A stretch of DNA of 64,000 nt from Cupriavidus pampae (GTDB lineage Bacteria; Pseudomonadota; Gammaproteobacteria; Burkholderiales; Burkholderiaceae): NCBI RefSeq assembly GCF_914271485.1, contig NZ_CAJZAG010000008.1:124001-188000 (forward strand). Direction: 5' to 3'. The notes under the pieces are model-generated. The model worked only from the letters and a program-made list of their open reading frames with translations, searched no databases and was not told where the DNA came from. Position 1 is the first letter of the stretch; each line of letters opens with the position of its first letter. Below are positions 1 through 15,825 of this stretch, piece by piece. The translations under genes were made by a program, and so were the position numbers.

Positions 1-4
1 ACAA

Positions 5-28
5 TATAAAATGCGGGGCTCTTATACA
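5..28 (+). promoter_or_regulatory. Candidate -10 region upstream of maeB
   Basis: An AT-rich patch contains TATAAA at 5-10 and TATACA at 23-28, about 80-100 bases before the malic enzyme start. Any -35 element for the first box would lie outside the window, so this is only a suggestion of a promoter. Confidence 0.3.
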
Positions 29-108
29 GAGAGACAGCGGGTACGGAGCCGGCCCGCTTCGGTCCCCGTCACATTCACGTGCGGCTCCACCGATCGGAAG
101 ATGCGCAG

Positions 109-2433
109 ATGACAAGTCCTCAGCAGTCCCCGTCCCAAGACGACCTGAAACAACAGCAGCGTGAGGCGCTGCGCAAGGCCGCACTCGAATATCACGAGTT
201 TCCGACGCCGGGCAAGATTTCCGTAACACCGACCAAGCCGCTTTCGAACCAGCGCGACCTTGCGCTTGCGTATTCGCCGGGCGTCGCCGCCGCGTGCGAG
301 GAGATCGTTGCCGATCCCGCCAACTCGTTCCGCTACACCGCGCGTGGCAACCTCGTGGCCGTGATCACCAACGGCACCGCGGTGCTGGGCCTCGGCGACA
401 TCGGCGCCGCCGCCTCCAAGCCGGTGATGGAAGGCAAGGCCGGCCTGTTCAAGAAGTTTGCCGGTATCGACGTGTTCGATATCGAGATCAACGAGAAGGA
501 CCCCGAGAAGCTCGTCGATATCATCGCCTCGCTCGAGCCGACGTTCGGCGGTATCAACCTCGAGGACATCAAGGCGCCCGAGTGCTTCTACGTGGAGCGC
601 ACGCTGCGCGACCGCATGAAGATTCCGGTCTTCCATGATGACCAGCACGGCACCGCGATCGTGGTGGGTGCAGCCGTGATCAACGGCCTCAAGGTGGTGG
701 GCAAGGACATCTCCAAGGTCAAGCTGGTGGCCTCGGGCGCCGGTGCGGCCGCGCTGGCCTGCCTGGACCTGCTGGTGGACATGGGCCTGAAGCTCGAGAA
801 CATCTGGGTGACCGATATTGCCGGCGTGGTCTACGAAGGCCGTACCGAATTGATGGATCCGGAAAAGTCCCGCTTCGCGCAGCGCACCGACAAGCGCAAG
901 CTGGCCGAGGTCATCGAGGGCGCCGACATCTTCCTGGGCCTGTCCGCCGCTGGCGTGCTCAAGCCGGAGATGGTCAAGGGCATGGCCAAGGATCCGCTGG
1001 TGCTGGCACTGGCCAACCCGAATCCGGAAATCATGCCGGAGCTGGCCAAGGAAGTCCGTCCGGACGCGATCATCGCGACGGGCCGCACCGACTACCCGAA
1101 CCAGGTCAACAACGTCCTCTGCTTCCCGTTCATCTTCCGTGGCGCGCTGGACTGCGGCGCCACCACGATCACGCGTGAAATGGAAATCGCCGCGGCCAAT
1201 GCCGTTGCCGAACTCGCGCGCCAGGAGCAGAGCGATGTCGTGGCTACCGCCTACGGCATCCAGGACCTGTCGTTCGGTCCCGAATACCTGATCCCGAAGC
1301 CGTTCGACCCGCGCCTGATCGTCACGATCGCGCCGGCCGTGGCCGAGGCCGCCGCCAAGGGTGGCGTGGCCGCGCGTCCGATCGAGGACATGGACGCCTA
1401 CAAGCTGCAGCTGCAGCAGTTCGTGTACCACTCGGGTACGCTGATGAAGCCGATCTACGCGGCCGCGCGCAAGGTGGAGATGGAGCGCAAGCGCATCGTC
1501 TTCGCCGAGGGCGAGGAAGAGCGCGTGCTGCGCGCGGTGCAGGTGATCGTCGACGAAAAGCTGGCCAACCCGATCCTGATCGGCCGCCCGGCCGTGCTCA
1601 CGCACCGCATCGAACGCTTCGGCCTGCGCCTGCGCATGGGCGTGGATTTCACGGTGGTCAACCCCGAGCACGACGAACGTTTCCGCGACTACTCGGAGAC
1701 GTACTACAAGATGATGGCGCGCGAAGGCATCACGCCGCAGTACGCCAAGCTTGAAATGCGCCGCCGCACCACGCTGATCGGCGCGATGCTGATCAAGAAG
1801 GGCGAAGCCGACGGCATGATCTGCGGCACCGTGAGCAACACGGCCGCGCATCTGCGCTACATCGATCAGGTACTGGGCGGCACGCACTGCGTGTACGCGG
1901 CAATGAACGGGCTGGTGCTGCCGGGACGTCAGATCTTCCTGGCGGACACGCACGTCAACATCGACCCGACCGCCGCGCAACTCGCCGAGATCACGATCAT
2001 GGCTGCCGAGGAGCTCAAGCGTTTCGGTATCGAGCCCAAGGTCGCGCTGCTGTCGCATTCGAACTTCGGTTCGTCGGACTCGCCGTCGGCCATCAAGATG
2101 CGCGAAACGCTCAAGCTCCTGCGCGACCGCGCGCCGGATCTGGAAGTGGATGGCGAAATGCACGGCGACAGCGCGCTCGACCAGAAGCTGCGCGACTCGC
2201 TGGTGCCGGATGGCGCGCTGAACGGCGAAGCCAACCTGCTGGTGTGCCCGAATATCGACGCGGCCAACATCTCGTACAACCTGCTCAAGGTTGCCGCGGG
2301 CAACAACGTGGCGATTGGTCCGATCCTGCTGGGTGTGAACGGTCCGGTACATATCCTGACGCCGTCCGCCACGGTGCGCCGTATCGTCAACATGACGGCG
2401 CTTGTGGTCGTCGATGCGGTCGCCAAGCGCTAA
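109..2433 (+). CDS. maeB: NADP-dependent malic enzyme fused to a phosphotransacetylase-like domain
   Basis: A 774-residue cytoplasmic enzyme that oxidatively decarboxylates malate to pyruvate, linking the TCA cycle to C3 metabolism and NADPH supply. The first ~430 residues are the malic enzyme: the FHDDQHGTA motif, the nucleotide-binding [13 protein letters not shown] segment and LANPNPEI are all visible. The last ~330 residues match phosphate acetyl/butyryltransferase ([27 protein letters not shown]). This hybrid length is usual for proteobacterial MaeB, where the C-terminal domain is thought to be regulatory. The ATG at 109 is preferred over an in-frame GTG at 79. A strong intrinsic terminator follows, so it is probably transcribed alone. 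Confidence 0.95.
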   Translation: MTSPQQSPSQDDLKQQQREALRKAALEYHEFPTPGKISVTPTKPLSNQRDLALAYSPGVAAACEEIVADPANSFRYTARGNLVAVITNGTAVLGLGDIGAAASKPVMEGKAGLFKKFAGIDVFDIEINEKDPEKLVDIIASLEPTFGGINLEDIKAPECFYVERTLRDRMKIPVFHDDQHGTAIVVGAAVINGLKVVGKDISKVKLVASGAGAAALACLDLLVDMGLKLENIWVTDIAGVVYEGRTELMDPEKSRFAQRTDKRKLAEVIEGADIFLGLSAAGVLKPEMVKGMAKDPLVLALANPNPEIMPELAKEVRPDAIIATGRTDYPNQVNNVLCFPFIFRGALDCGATTITREMEIAAANAVAELARQEQSDVVATAYGIQDLSFGPEYLIPKPFDPRLIVTIAPAVAEAAAKGGVAARPIEDMDAYKLQLQQFVYHSGTLMKPIYAAARKVEMERKRIVFAEGEEERVLRAVQVIVDEKLANPILIGRPAVLTHRIERFGLRLRMGVDFTVVNPEHDERFRDYSETYYKMMAREGITPQYAKLEMRRRTTLIGAMLIKKGEADGMICGTVSNTAAHLRYIDQVLGGTHCVYAAMNGLVLPGRQIFLADTHVNIDPTAAQLAEITIMAAEELKRFGIEPKVALLSHSNFGSSDSPSAIKMRETLKLLRDRAPDLEVDGEMHGDSALDQKLRDSLVPDGALNGEANLLVCPNIDAANISYNLLKVAAGNNVAIGPILLGVNGPVHILTPSATVRRIVNMTALVVVDAVAKR

Positions 2434-2458
2434 GCACGCGTTTCATCACAGCCGTATG

Positions 2459-2486
2459 AAAAAGCCGGGTTCGCCCGGCTTTTTTC
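2459..2486 (+). terminator. Intrinsic terminator after maeB
   Basis: An 11-bp perfect stem (2459-2469 with 2474-2484) closes a TTCG tetraloop and runs into six T residues. It starts 26 bases after the maeB stop codon. Confidence 0.9.
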
Positions 2487-2498
2487 TTGGTGCAATGG

Positions 2499-2528
2499 TT
2501 GCAATGTAAGTGTGTGCACACATATCAA
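2499..2528 (+). promoter_or_regulatory. Candidate promoter of the RNase/barstar pair with a palindrome in the spacer
   Basis: TTGCAA (2499-2504) and TATCAA (2523-2528) are separated by 18 bases and resemble -35 and -10 boxes. The spacer contains a perfect 12-bp palindrome, TGTGTGCACACA, at 2511-2522. A direct repeat TGCAATG (2491-2497, 2500-2506) overlaps the -35 box. A palindrome between the boxes is a classic repressor layout, but the regulator is unknown. Confidence 0.4.
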
Positions 2529-2636
2529 TAACATGTTGAAACAATTGAGGAATTCCGGCGCTGCTGCCCGCAGGGATTGATTAATCGGCGGCAGGCGCGT
2601 AACCTTACGCCTTTGAATGCTGGCGGAGTCCACACG

Positions 2637-3056
2637 ATGGCGAGAAGGCTGACCCACGTATTGTCAGGGTGGGCCCTGAGCGCTGTGATGTGTTTCAACG
2701 TCGGTGTCACGTTGGCATTGGCGCCGCAGGGCGCGATGGCAAGGCAGTCGCAGTCGGATGTGGCTGGCATGGCGGGAACCATCGCCGTGCAGCAATTGCC
2801 CAATGAAGCGCAGCGAACGCTGGAGCGTATCGAGTCCGGCGGACCGTTTCCGTATGACAAGGATGGATCGCGGTTCGGCAATTACGAACGCATCCTGCCC
2901 CAGCAATCGCGCGGCTATTACCGCGAATACACAGTCAAGAGCAACAGCCGGAATCGTGGAGCCAGGCGGATCGTATGCGGAGGTGATCAACGCGCCGCCA
3001 ACGACTGCTATTACACGGAAGACCACTACAACAGTTTCAAACGGATAACCAAATGA
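2637..3056 (+). CDS. Secreted guanyl-specific ribonuclease, barnase/T1 family
   Basis: A 139-residue protein with an N-terminal hydrophobic stretch (about residues 8-34, ending near AMARQ) that looks like a signal peptide. The mature part carries the microbial RNase core: GGPFPYDKDG, RGYYREYTV, RGARRIV and EDHYNSF. Glu97, Arg110/111 and His130 sit where barnase has its catalytic Glu, Arg and His, so an active endoribonuclease is expected in the periplasm or outside the cell. The ATG at 2637 follows a weak GGCGGAG; an upstream in-frame TTG at 2577 would add 20 residues before the signal. Its stop overlaps the barstar start (ATGA), so the pair is translationally coupled. Confidence 0.85.
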   Translation: MARRLTHVLSGWALSAVMCFNVGVTLALAPQGAMARQSQSDVAGMAGTIAVQQLPNEAQRTLERIESGGPFPYDKDGSRFGNYERILPQQSRGYYREYTVKSNSRNRGARRIVCGGDQRAANDCYYTEDHYNSFKRITK

Positions 3057-3661
3057 CGACTGACATTTTCGGATTGGGCGACGCCCTTGCCGCCCGCGAA
3101 GAGCGCGGCGCCGGAGATGGCTGGCATCGGGCCCAGCATCAGGCCCAGAACCTCTACGACAATGTGCTGATGATGCCCCGACAAGAGCTCACGCACGGAC
3201 TACCGCCCGCATGCGCGCCGATCGTGGTGCCCGGGTCCGAAGACGGCACCAACGAGTCAGCCATGAACCTGTTCAAGACGGTGCGCCCGAACATCGTCCA
3301 GTCGATCCGCGCTTACCGCGTTGCCGAACTGGCCCATGCGGCCGCGGCACTCGATCAGCATTTCCTCTACGCGAACTGTGCAAACTGCCAGAGCAAAGCG
3401 GAGATTCTGGACACGATCGCCACCGAATTCCTGTTCCCGAAGCATTTCGGCAAGAACTTCGACGCGCTGTCGGATTGCCTCACCGACATGATTCACAAGT
3501 CCGGGCCGCAGCCTGGCTTCGTGATCGTGCTGGAAGGCCTGCCGATCGCGCAGAAGTTCGACAAGGAAGCGCGCGAGGTACTGCTCGACGTATTCCGCGA
3601 CGCGGCCGAGTTCTGGTCCGAGCGCAAGGTGCAGTTCCGCGTGTTCTACTCGTTCGCGTGA
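3053..3661 (+). CDS. Barstar-family ribonuclease inhibitor
   Basis: A 202-residue protein whose C-terminal ~100 residues match barstar. The clearest segment is FGKNFDALSDCLTD (about 133-146), with Asp137 and Asp141 corresponding to the barnase-contacting acidic residues. It would bind the co-encoded RNase and protect cytoplasmic RNA from enzyme not yet exported. The first ~70 residues are an extension not found in classic barstar (about 90 residues). An internal ATG at 3263 (Met71) could produce a shorter form. The overlap with the RNase gene favours the long form, but the start is not certain. Confidence 0.85.
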   Translation: MTTDIFGLGDALAAREERGAGDGWHRAQHQAQNLYDNVLMMPRQELTHGLPPACAPIVVPGSEDGTNESAMNLFKTVRPNIVQSIRAYRVAELAHAAAALDQHFLYANCANCQSKAEILDTIATEFLFPKHFGKNFDALSDCLTDMIHKSGPQPGFVIVLEGLPIAQKFDKEAREVLLDVFRDAAEFWSERKVQFRVFYSFA

Positions 3662-3676
3662 TGGCCTGCGCCATGA

Positions 3677-3703
3677 AAAACGCCCGCTGCTAGCGGGCGT
3701 TTT
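3677..3703. terminator. Bidirectional terminator between barstar and the yidB-like gene
   Basis: A 12-bp perfect stem (3677-3688 with 3692-3703) has a 3-base loop, an A run on one side and a T run on the other. It lies between two convergent genes and could end both transcripts. Confidence 0.85.
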
Positions 3704-3724
3704 GCTTTGTGGCGCGTGATGGGG

Positions 3725-4345
3725 TCAGGCGTCAGGCACGCGGCCGTCGGGTGTGAGCCGATCGATCAGTTCGGGCAGGCCCGCGCTGAGGCTCGCGGCC
3801 ACATCCTCGTGCGACATACCGGTGGTCTCGGCCAGCGACTGCAGCGCGCCACTGTCGCCTAGCGCGTTCGACAGCTCGGTCGGGCTGATGGCCTCGTTGC
3901 TCCCGGTGCCGATCCACGAATCCACCTGCTGGCCGAGGCCGGCCTGCGCGAGCACATTGCGCAATGCGCCGATGCCGCCCGCCGCGGCGCCCATGGCTTG
4001 CGCACTGCCAGCGGCTTCGCCCTGACCGCCCAACAGTCCACCGAGCAGCGAACCGAGATCGAGGCCGCCGGGCGCGGGCGCGCTGCCGCCACCGAGCATG
4101 CCTCCCAATACTCCGCCCAGTCCACCGCCGAGTCCTCCCAGTCCGCCTGGAGCGCCCGCCGCGCCGGCATCCACCGCATTCGGGTCGCCGCCGCCCTTGT
4201 GGCGCATGGCCATCATCGCCAGCAGCCCGAGCGCCATCATGATCTTGGGATCGAGCCCGCCCGCCCCCTGTCCCTGACCGTCGCCCTTCTGTGCGCCTCC
4301 CAGTTGCCCCAGCACGCCACCGAGTACGCTATCGAGTAATCCCAT
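3725..4345 (-). CDS. YidB-like (DUF937) protein
   Basis: A 206-residue protein beginning MGLLDSVLGGVLGQ, typical of the YidB/DUF937 family. The middle (about residues 60-115) is very rich in Gly and Leu (GGLGGLGGGLGG and similar). The C-terminal ~75 residues form the conserved part (VDSWIGTGSNEAISPTEL, then DVAASLSAGLPELIDRLTPDG). The family has no established biochemical role. I see no signal peptide or catalytic motif. It lies 36 bases downstream of rsmE on the same strand and may be co-transcribed with it. Confidence 0.75.
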   Translation of the reverse strand: MGLLDSVLGGVLGQLGGAQKGDGQGQGAGGLDPKIMMALGLLAMMAMRHKGGGDPNAVDAGAAGAPGGLGGLGGGLGGVLGGMLGGGSAPAPGGLDLGSLLGGLLGGQGEAAGSAQAMGAAAGGIGALRNVLAQAGLGQQVDSWIGTGSNEAISPTELSNALGDSGALQSLAETTGMSHEDVAASLSAGLPELIDRLTPDGRVPDA

Positions 4346-4381
4346 GATCGACTCCTTGCAGGTGAGTAACGAACGTAGCCG

Positions 4382-5125
4382 TCAGAATCCGCCCAGCACG
4401 GCGTTCAATGTTGCCAGGCAGGCCAGCCCGGCGGTTTCGGTGCGCAGGATGCGGGGTCCCAGTGACACCGCGGTGAAGCCCGCGCGCAGTGCCATGTCTT
4501 CCTCCTCGGGAGAGAGCCCTCCCTCGGGGCCAATCAACAGCGTCACGCCGCCGGCCAGCCAGGCGTCCCGCTCCGCCGCCGCGAGCGCGGGCAACGAGGC
4601 GGTGGCGCGTGGCGACATCAGCAGGCGCGCACCGGAAGCGGGCGTTGCCGCCAGCCATGCTTCCACGGTAGCTACCGGCGCGAGCGTCGGCAAGCGATTG
4701 CGTCCGCATTGTTCGCACGCGGCGGCGGTCAGCGCCTGCCAGTGGGCCTCTCGCTTGACCGCACGCTCGCCCTGCAGCCGCACGACCGAACGCTGCGCCT
4801 GCAGCGGCTGGATCGCCGAGACGCCGAGTTCCACGGCTTTCTCGATCAGCCAGTCCATCTTGTCGCCACCGGCCAGGCCCTGCGCCAGCGTGACGCGGAA
4901 GGGCAGTTCGGCCTCGGCGGCGTCATGGGCGCCGATCTGCACCACGGCGCGGCGCTTGCCGAGGTCGACCAGCGTGGCCGCGTGGCTGCCGCCGCGGCCA
5001 TCGAACAAGGTCAGGGCGTCGCCGTGCTCGAGGCGCAGCACCTGCACGTGACGCACCACGGCGTCGGGCAATTCCAGTGTGGCGTCGGCGGCGAGCGCCG
5101 CATCGACGTAGAAACGGGGAGGCAT
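4382..5125 (-). CDS. rsmE: 16S rRNA (uracil1498-N3)-methyltransferase RsmE
   Basis: A 247-residue SPOUT-class enzyme that methylates U1498 of 16S rRNA using S-adenosylmethionine. The diagnostic C-terminal knot is present: LIGPEGGLSPEE followed by LGPRILRTETAGLACLATLN. The N-terminal part has the PUA-like pattern seen in RsmE (start MPPRFYVD, then HVQVLRLEHGDALTLFDG). Length is normal. Its start codon touches the stop codon of the upstream glyoxalase-like gene (TGATG), indicating one transcript. Confidence 0.93.
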   Translation of the reverse strand: MPPRFYVDAALAADATLELPDAVVRHVQVLRLEHGDALTLFDGRGGSHAATLVDLGKRRAVVQIGAHDAAEAELPFRVTLAQGLAGGDKMDWLIEKAVELGVSAIQPLQAQRSVVRLQGERAVKREAHWQALTAAACEQCGRNRLPTLAPVATVEAWLAATPASGARLLMSPRATASLPALAAAERDAWLAGGVTLLIGPEGGLSPEEEDMALRAGFTAVSLGPRILRTETAGLACLATLNAVLGGF

Positions 5126-5547
5126 CAGGGGGTGTCAGATTGTGCGAGGTGTTTGCCGAAGCCCCATCGGTAGCCATCGGGATCTTCGACCATGCAGTAG
5201 CGGTCGCCCCAGAACTGGTCCGCGGGCGGCATCACACTGATCGCGCCGGCGGCGGTCGCGCGCGCGAACATCGCATCGACGTCCTCGCAATACACGTAGA
5301 ACGTCTGCGACGCTTCCACGCCGAGCGAGCGCGGCGTGCGCGCGGTGCTGCCCCAGGCGCCCTCGGGCGCGAACATCACCACGAGGCTGCCCTGGTAGTG
5401 CATCTCCGCATGGGTCGGCACGCCGTTCTCGTCGAGCACGTTATGGGCCGTGAAGCCGAACGCGCGGCTGTAAAAATCGAGGGCGGCACGTCCGCTGGCG
5501 ACCGTCAGGTAAGGGGTGAGCCAGGGCGTGTTGGGCGGTCTGCTCAT
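5125..5547 (-). CDS. VOC-family (glyoxalase/PhnB-like) protein
   Basis: A 140-residue protein of the vicinal oxygen chelate fold, opening MSRPPNTPWLTPYLTV. The paired beta-alpha-beta modules and the ending DRYCMVEDPDGYRWGFGKH are typical of PhnB-like members. These bind a metal and act on small substrates or as resistance proteins; the substrate cannot be told here. The ATG at 5547 is chosen because it begins the conserved domain, while the reading frame stays open for 87 more codons of unconserved sequence upstream. It is translationally coupled to rsmE. Confidence 0.8.
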   Translation of the reverse strand: MSRPPNTPWLTPYLTVASGRAALDFYSRAFGFTAHNVLDENGVPTHAEMHYQGSLVVMFAPEGAWGSTARTPRSLGVEASQTFYVYCEDVDAMFARATAAGAISVMPPADQFWGDRYCMVEDPDGYRWGFGKHLAQSDTP

Positions 5548-5722
5548 GATGGTCTCCGCAATGGTCTCGGCGCTTGTCGATGAATTGTCGGTAAAGGGGC
5601 AGGCACATGTTACGCGGGCGCGCCGCCGCTGTCGAAAGCCACTTGCAGGTGACAATGCGGCACTTGGCGCGACGTCGCCGACGGACGCGTCCGGAAACCG
5701 CCCGGAACCGTGACCGGGCGGT

Positions 5723-5750
5723 CTGGCATGAGGCGACCTTCTGCTAAAAT
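5723..5750 (+). promoter_or_regulatory. Candidate sigma70 promoter of tkt-gapA
   Basis: CTGGCA (5723-5728), a 16-base spacer and TAAAAT (5745-5750) lie just upstream of the transketolase start. The same TAAAAT box recurs before nudJ-mnmA, purB and oxyR in this window. Confidence 0.45.
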
Positions 5751-5782
5751 TGCGGTTTTCCCGCCGCCAGGTTTCCGCCCGC

Positions 5783-8846
<3,064 letters not shown>

Positions 8847-8863
8847 TCCTCGTCACACCGATG

Positions 8864-8895
8864 AAAAAGGCGCGGAGTGTTCCGCGCCTTTTTTT
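8864..8895. terminator. Bidirectional terminator between gapA and the flavin reductase gene
   Basis: A 13-bp perfect stem (8864-8876 with 8881-8893), GTGT loop, with A and T runs on the outer sides. It separates two convergent genes. Confidence 0.9.
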
Positions 8896-8898
8896 ATT

Positions 8899-9501
8899 TC
8901 AGAGGCCGCGTGGCGTCAGCGGTCTGGCGTCCACCGCATCGCCATCGACGATAAAGTGGCCGCCCGCCACGTGGTGAATCGTCCTGAGGGCATCCTGTCC
9001 CGCGAAGTGCCAGCGGCCCGCGCTGAATACGCGTGTATCGGCATGGGCGGCAATCACCTCGCCGAGGAACAGGTCGTAGGTCTGCTGAATCGCCGCCTCC
9101 GGCAGCAACCGGCATTCGAGCCATGCCGCGCAGCCTTCCAGCAATGGCGCTTCGATCACATCCCCCTGAAACGTCTGCAAGCCGTAGGCGGCGAACTTGT
9201 CGGTCTTCTGCTCGGCGAAGGCCTGGCCCGAGCTGGAACCGAGCGCTTCCGTCAGGTCGACCTGCGCCACCGTGGGCACTTGCAGCGCAAAGGTGCCGCT
9301 GGCTTCGAGCAGCTGACGCGTCCACGTGGACTTGTCGAGCACCACGGCAACCTTGGGCGGCGCGAAATCGAGGGGCATGGCCCACGCGGCAGCCATGATA
9401 TTGCGCTGGCCGCCATGGGCCGCGCTGACCAGCACGGTCGGGCCGTGATTGAGTAGCCGGTATGCCTTGGCGAGTTCGACAGGAGCGCGGAAGCTGGACA
9501 T
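8899..9501 (-). CDS. Flavin reductase-like FMN-binding protein
   Basis: A 200-residue protein of the flavin reductase-like, split-barrel FMN-binding family. The N-terminal half shows the pattern PTVLVSAAHGGQRNIMAAAW followed by PPKVAVVLDKSTWT and a middle FALQVPT strand. Such proteins use reduced nicotinamide to reduce flavin, or simply bind FMN. The partner and substrate are unknown. It is divergently placed 283 bases from phcA, and the shared intergenic region could regulate both. Confidence 0.8.
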   Translation of the reverse strand: MSSFRAPVELAKAYRLLNHGPTVLVSAAHGGQRNIMAAAWAMPLDFAPPKVAVVLDKSTWTRQLLEASGTFALQVPTVAQVDLTEALGSSSGQAFAEQKTDKFAAYGLQTFQGDVIEAPLLEGCAAWLECRLLPEAAIQQTYDLFLGEVIAAHADTRVFSAGRWHFAGQDALRTIHHVAGGHFIVDGDAVDARPLTPRGL

Positions 9502-9784
9502 GGAGAAGCGCGGCGGGGCCGGAATGAGTCGAGATTAGGGCATCTACTATAGCCAGAAGGCAAAAACCGCGTCATAAAGTCAGAGTTCGACATAATCTGT
9601 CTCGAACGAGTCAAAGACCGATCAAAATGCGTGTCTGTAGAGTGCGAGAAATGCCGAATTTGCTTTCCGAGGCAGTTTTTTCCTCTTACACTAGAAGAAT
9701 CTGTTGACATCTGATGTGCAGCCAGAGCAAGTGGTGGGGCCATCGACGCAAGTAAAAAGAAGCAAAAACTGACCGGGCCTGATC

Positions 9785-10789
9785 ATGGTGAACGTTGATA
9801 CCAAGCTGCTCGTGATCTTCACCGAGCTGCTAAGCAAACGAAACGCCACTTATGTGGCGGAAAAAATGCACATGACCGCACCGGCCGTGTCGCATTCGCT
9901 TGGCCGTCTGCGCGAGATCTTCGATGATCCACTCTTTATCCGCGTACCGCACGGCCTGACGCCGACCCCGCGCGCGCTCGAACTCGGTCCCAAGATCCGC
10001 GACATGCTCGATCTGTGGTCGTCGATCAATGAAGGCGACGCTGACAATTTCGACCCCGCCGTGGCCACCGGCACGCTGAGCATCGGCTTTGCCGCCGAAC
10101 TCGGTGACACGGTGTTCAACCGCTTCGTGTTGCGCATCAAGCAACTGGCGCCCGATCTGCATATCCGCCTCGTGGAATCCCATTCGTGGGAGGCCGACGT
10201 GGCATCGATGCGCGCGAATGAACTCGACGTCGCGTTCTCGCCGTTCCCGACCCGCCATCCCGAGATCGTCGAGGAAATGGTGACGTCGCTGAACCTGTGG
10301 GTATGCGCGCGCAAGAATCATCCGCTGCTGAAGTCCGAATGCACGCTCGAACAGTACCTCGATTGCAGCCATATCTTCATGGCGCATTCGGGCGGCTCGG
10401 GCCGGCCGGCACCGGCGCTGATCCCGCTCGACTACGCGCTGCAGCAGCGTGGGCTCAAGCGCAATGCCACGCTTACGGTTCACTCGTGGCGTGCGCAGGC
10501 CGAACTTGCGGCGCAGACCGATATGATCTTCACGGTCAACGCGCTGACCAAGGACATGGCGTGCGAAACCTATGGCCTCAAGGCGTATCCGCTGCCGTCT
10601 GAACTCAACACGATGCTGGGCCTGAACATGTTCTGGCACCGCAGCCGTAATACGCATCCCATGCTGGTATGGGCGCGCGGTCTGTTCCGTCAGGTCGTTG
10701 CCGAGTTCGTGGGGCTGCCGCAGGTATCGCGCGCGCAGCGTGCCGTGCTCGAGCAGGATATCCCGCAGGACATCGCGCAGGAGCCGTAA
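9785..10789 (+). CDS. phcA: LysR-type regulator PhcA, output of Phc quorum sensing
   Basis: A 334-residue LysR-family regulator. The winged helix-turn-helix occupies about residues 5-65 (MHMTAPAVSHSLGRLREIF, then FIRVPHGLTPTPRALELG) and is followed by a co-inducer domain. The opening MVNVDTKLLVIF and the DPLFIRVPHGLTPTPRA segment match PhcA of Ralstonia solanacearum as I remember it. The neighbourhood tkt-gapA-phcA also agrees, and phcBSRQ lies 29 kb away in this window. PhcA controls virulence, exopolysaccharide, motility and siderophore traits at high density in Ralstonia; the Cupriavidus regulon may differ. The symbol rests on recall plus context, not a computed alignment. Confidence 0.82.
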   Translation: MVNVDTKLLVIFTELLSKRNATYVAEKMHMTAPAVSHSLGRLREIFDDPLFIRVPHGLTPTPRALELGPKIRDMLDLWSSINEGDADNFDPAVATGTLSIGFAAELGDTVFNRFVLRIKQLAPDLHIRLVESHSWEADVASMRANELDVAFSPFPTRHPEIVEEMVTSLNLWVCARKNHPLLKSECTLEQYLDCSHIFMAHSGGSGRPAPALIPLDYALQQRGLKRNATLTVHSWRAQAELAAQTDMIFTVNALTKDMACETYGLKAYPLPSELNTMLGLNMFWHRSRNTHPMLVWARGLFRQVVAEFVGLPQVSRAQRAVLEQDIPQDIAQEP

Positions 10790-10829
10790 GCGCTTGAATC
10801 GCGGCCTCCACGCGGTGACGCGACCATAA

Positions 10830-10856
10830 AAAAACCGGCGCCTGGCGCCGGTTTTT
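10830..10856. terminator. Bidirectional terminator between phcA and fur
   Basis: A perfect 11-bp stem (10830-10840 with 10846-10856) has a 5-base loop and A/T runs on both sides, between two convergent genes. Confidence 0.85.
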
Positions 10857-10893
10857 CGTTGCATGGGCGTCCGGTCATGGCCGGCGCCGCCGC

Positions 10894-11325
10894 TTATCGT
10901 CTGGGTCTGTGGGGACACTCGTTTTTCGTGCAGTTGCCATAGAGCGACAACGCATGTTCCTGCAACGCGAAGCCGCGCTCGCGCGCAATGCTTTGCTGAC
11001 GCTTTTCGATCTCGCCGTCGAAGAATTCCTCGACGCGACCGCAATCGAGGCACACGAGGTGATCGTGATGCTTCCCTTCGTTGAGTTCAAAGATGGCCTT
11101 GCCCGATTCGAAGTTATTGCGCGACAGCAAGCCGGCTTGTTCGAACTGGGTCAGGACGCGATAGACCGTGGCAAGGCCGATATCCATATGCTCATTGAGC
11201 AGGATGCGGTAAACGTCTTCCGCGCTCAGATGGCGTTGTTCGCTGGTCTGGAAGATTTCAAGAATCTTCAGGCGGGGGACGGTCGCCTTGAGGCCTATAT
11301 TTTTGAGGTCCGCCGGACTCGGCAT
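10894..11325 (-). CDS. fur: Ferric uptake regulator Fur
   Basis: A 143-residue iron-responsive repressor. The N-terminal DNA-binding region ([15 protein letters not shown], then [11 protein letters not shown] and [14 protein letters not shown]) and the [11 protein letters not shown] metal-binding segment are typical of Fur rather than Zur or PerR. Cys92/Cys95 and Cys132/Cys137 provide the paired zinc-type ligands. It is divergent from bamE, separated by 233 bases, an arrangement common in betaproteobacteria. Confidence 0.93.
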   Translation of the reverse strand: MPSPADLKNIGLKATVPRLKILEIFQTSEQRHLSAEDVYRILLNEHMDIGLATVYRVLTQFEQAGLLSRNNFESGKAIFELNEGKHHDHLVCLDCGRVEEFFDGEIEKRQQSIARERGFALQEHALSLYGNCTKNECPHRPRR

Positions 11326-11558
11326 GGGCGTGACTCCCTAGAGTACAATGTCTGGATAGTTGAATCATAAGGGTTTTGGCGACAAAAGTCGCCTCGGTGC
11401 CCAGACCGCCACCGGTCATGGCGCGCCGTGCCGGGCCCGCCGCATCCGCTGGCCGCGTTGAACTTGCGTTGAATGCTTCTCAAGTTCAATGCTGACGCAG
11501 CGGAGCGACGCGCGCTCAGGTCACACGGCCCACCCCCTCCTTTTTTGAAGCGAGAGAC

Positions 11559-13110
<1,552 letters not shown>

Positions 13111-13122
13111 GCGCCTCAAACG

Positions 13123-13128
13123 TATAAT
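13123..13128 (+). promoter_or_regulatory. Candidate -10 box (TATAAT) of leuS
   Basis: A perfect TATAAT lies 50 bases upstream of the leuS ATG, just after the dapB stop. No convincing -35 is visible at the standard distance, so it is only a candidate for separate leuS-lptE-holA transcription. Confidence 0.4.
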
Positions 13129-13165
13129 CGTCGTTTTCGCGCACCACCGGGCGCGGCATCTCTGA

Positions 13166-15799
<2,634 letters not shown>

Positions 15800-15825
15800 C
15801 CGCGACCATAGGAATCCGCCAAGCC

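Noticed and set aside
22-2352. A 776-codon open frame on the minus strand opposite maeB
   Set aside because: High third-position GC keeps antisense frames open. The peptide is rich in Arg, His and Val with no domain, while the plus frame is a clear malic enzyme.
9785-10789. Annotation as a generic NodD/LeuO-type LysR regulator
   Set aside because: The opening sequence, the tkt-gapA neighbourhood and the phc operon in the same window favour PhcA.
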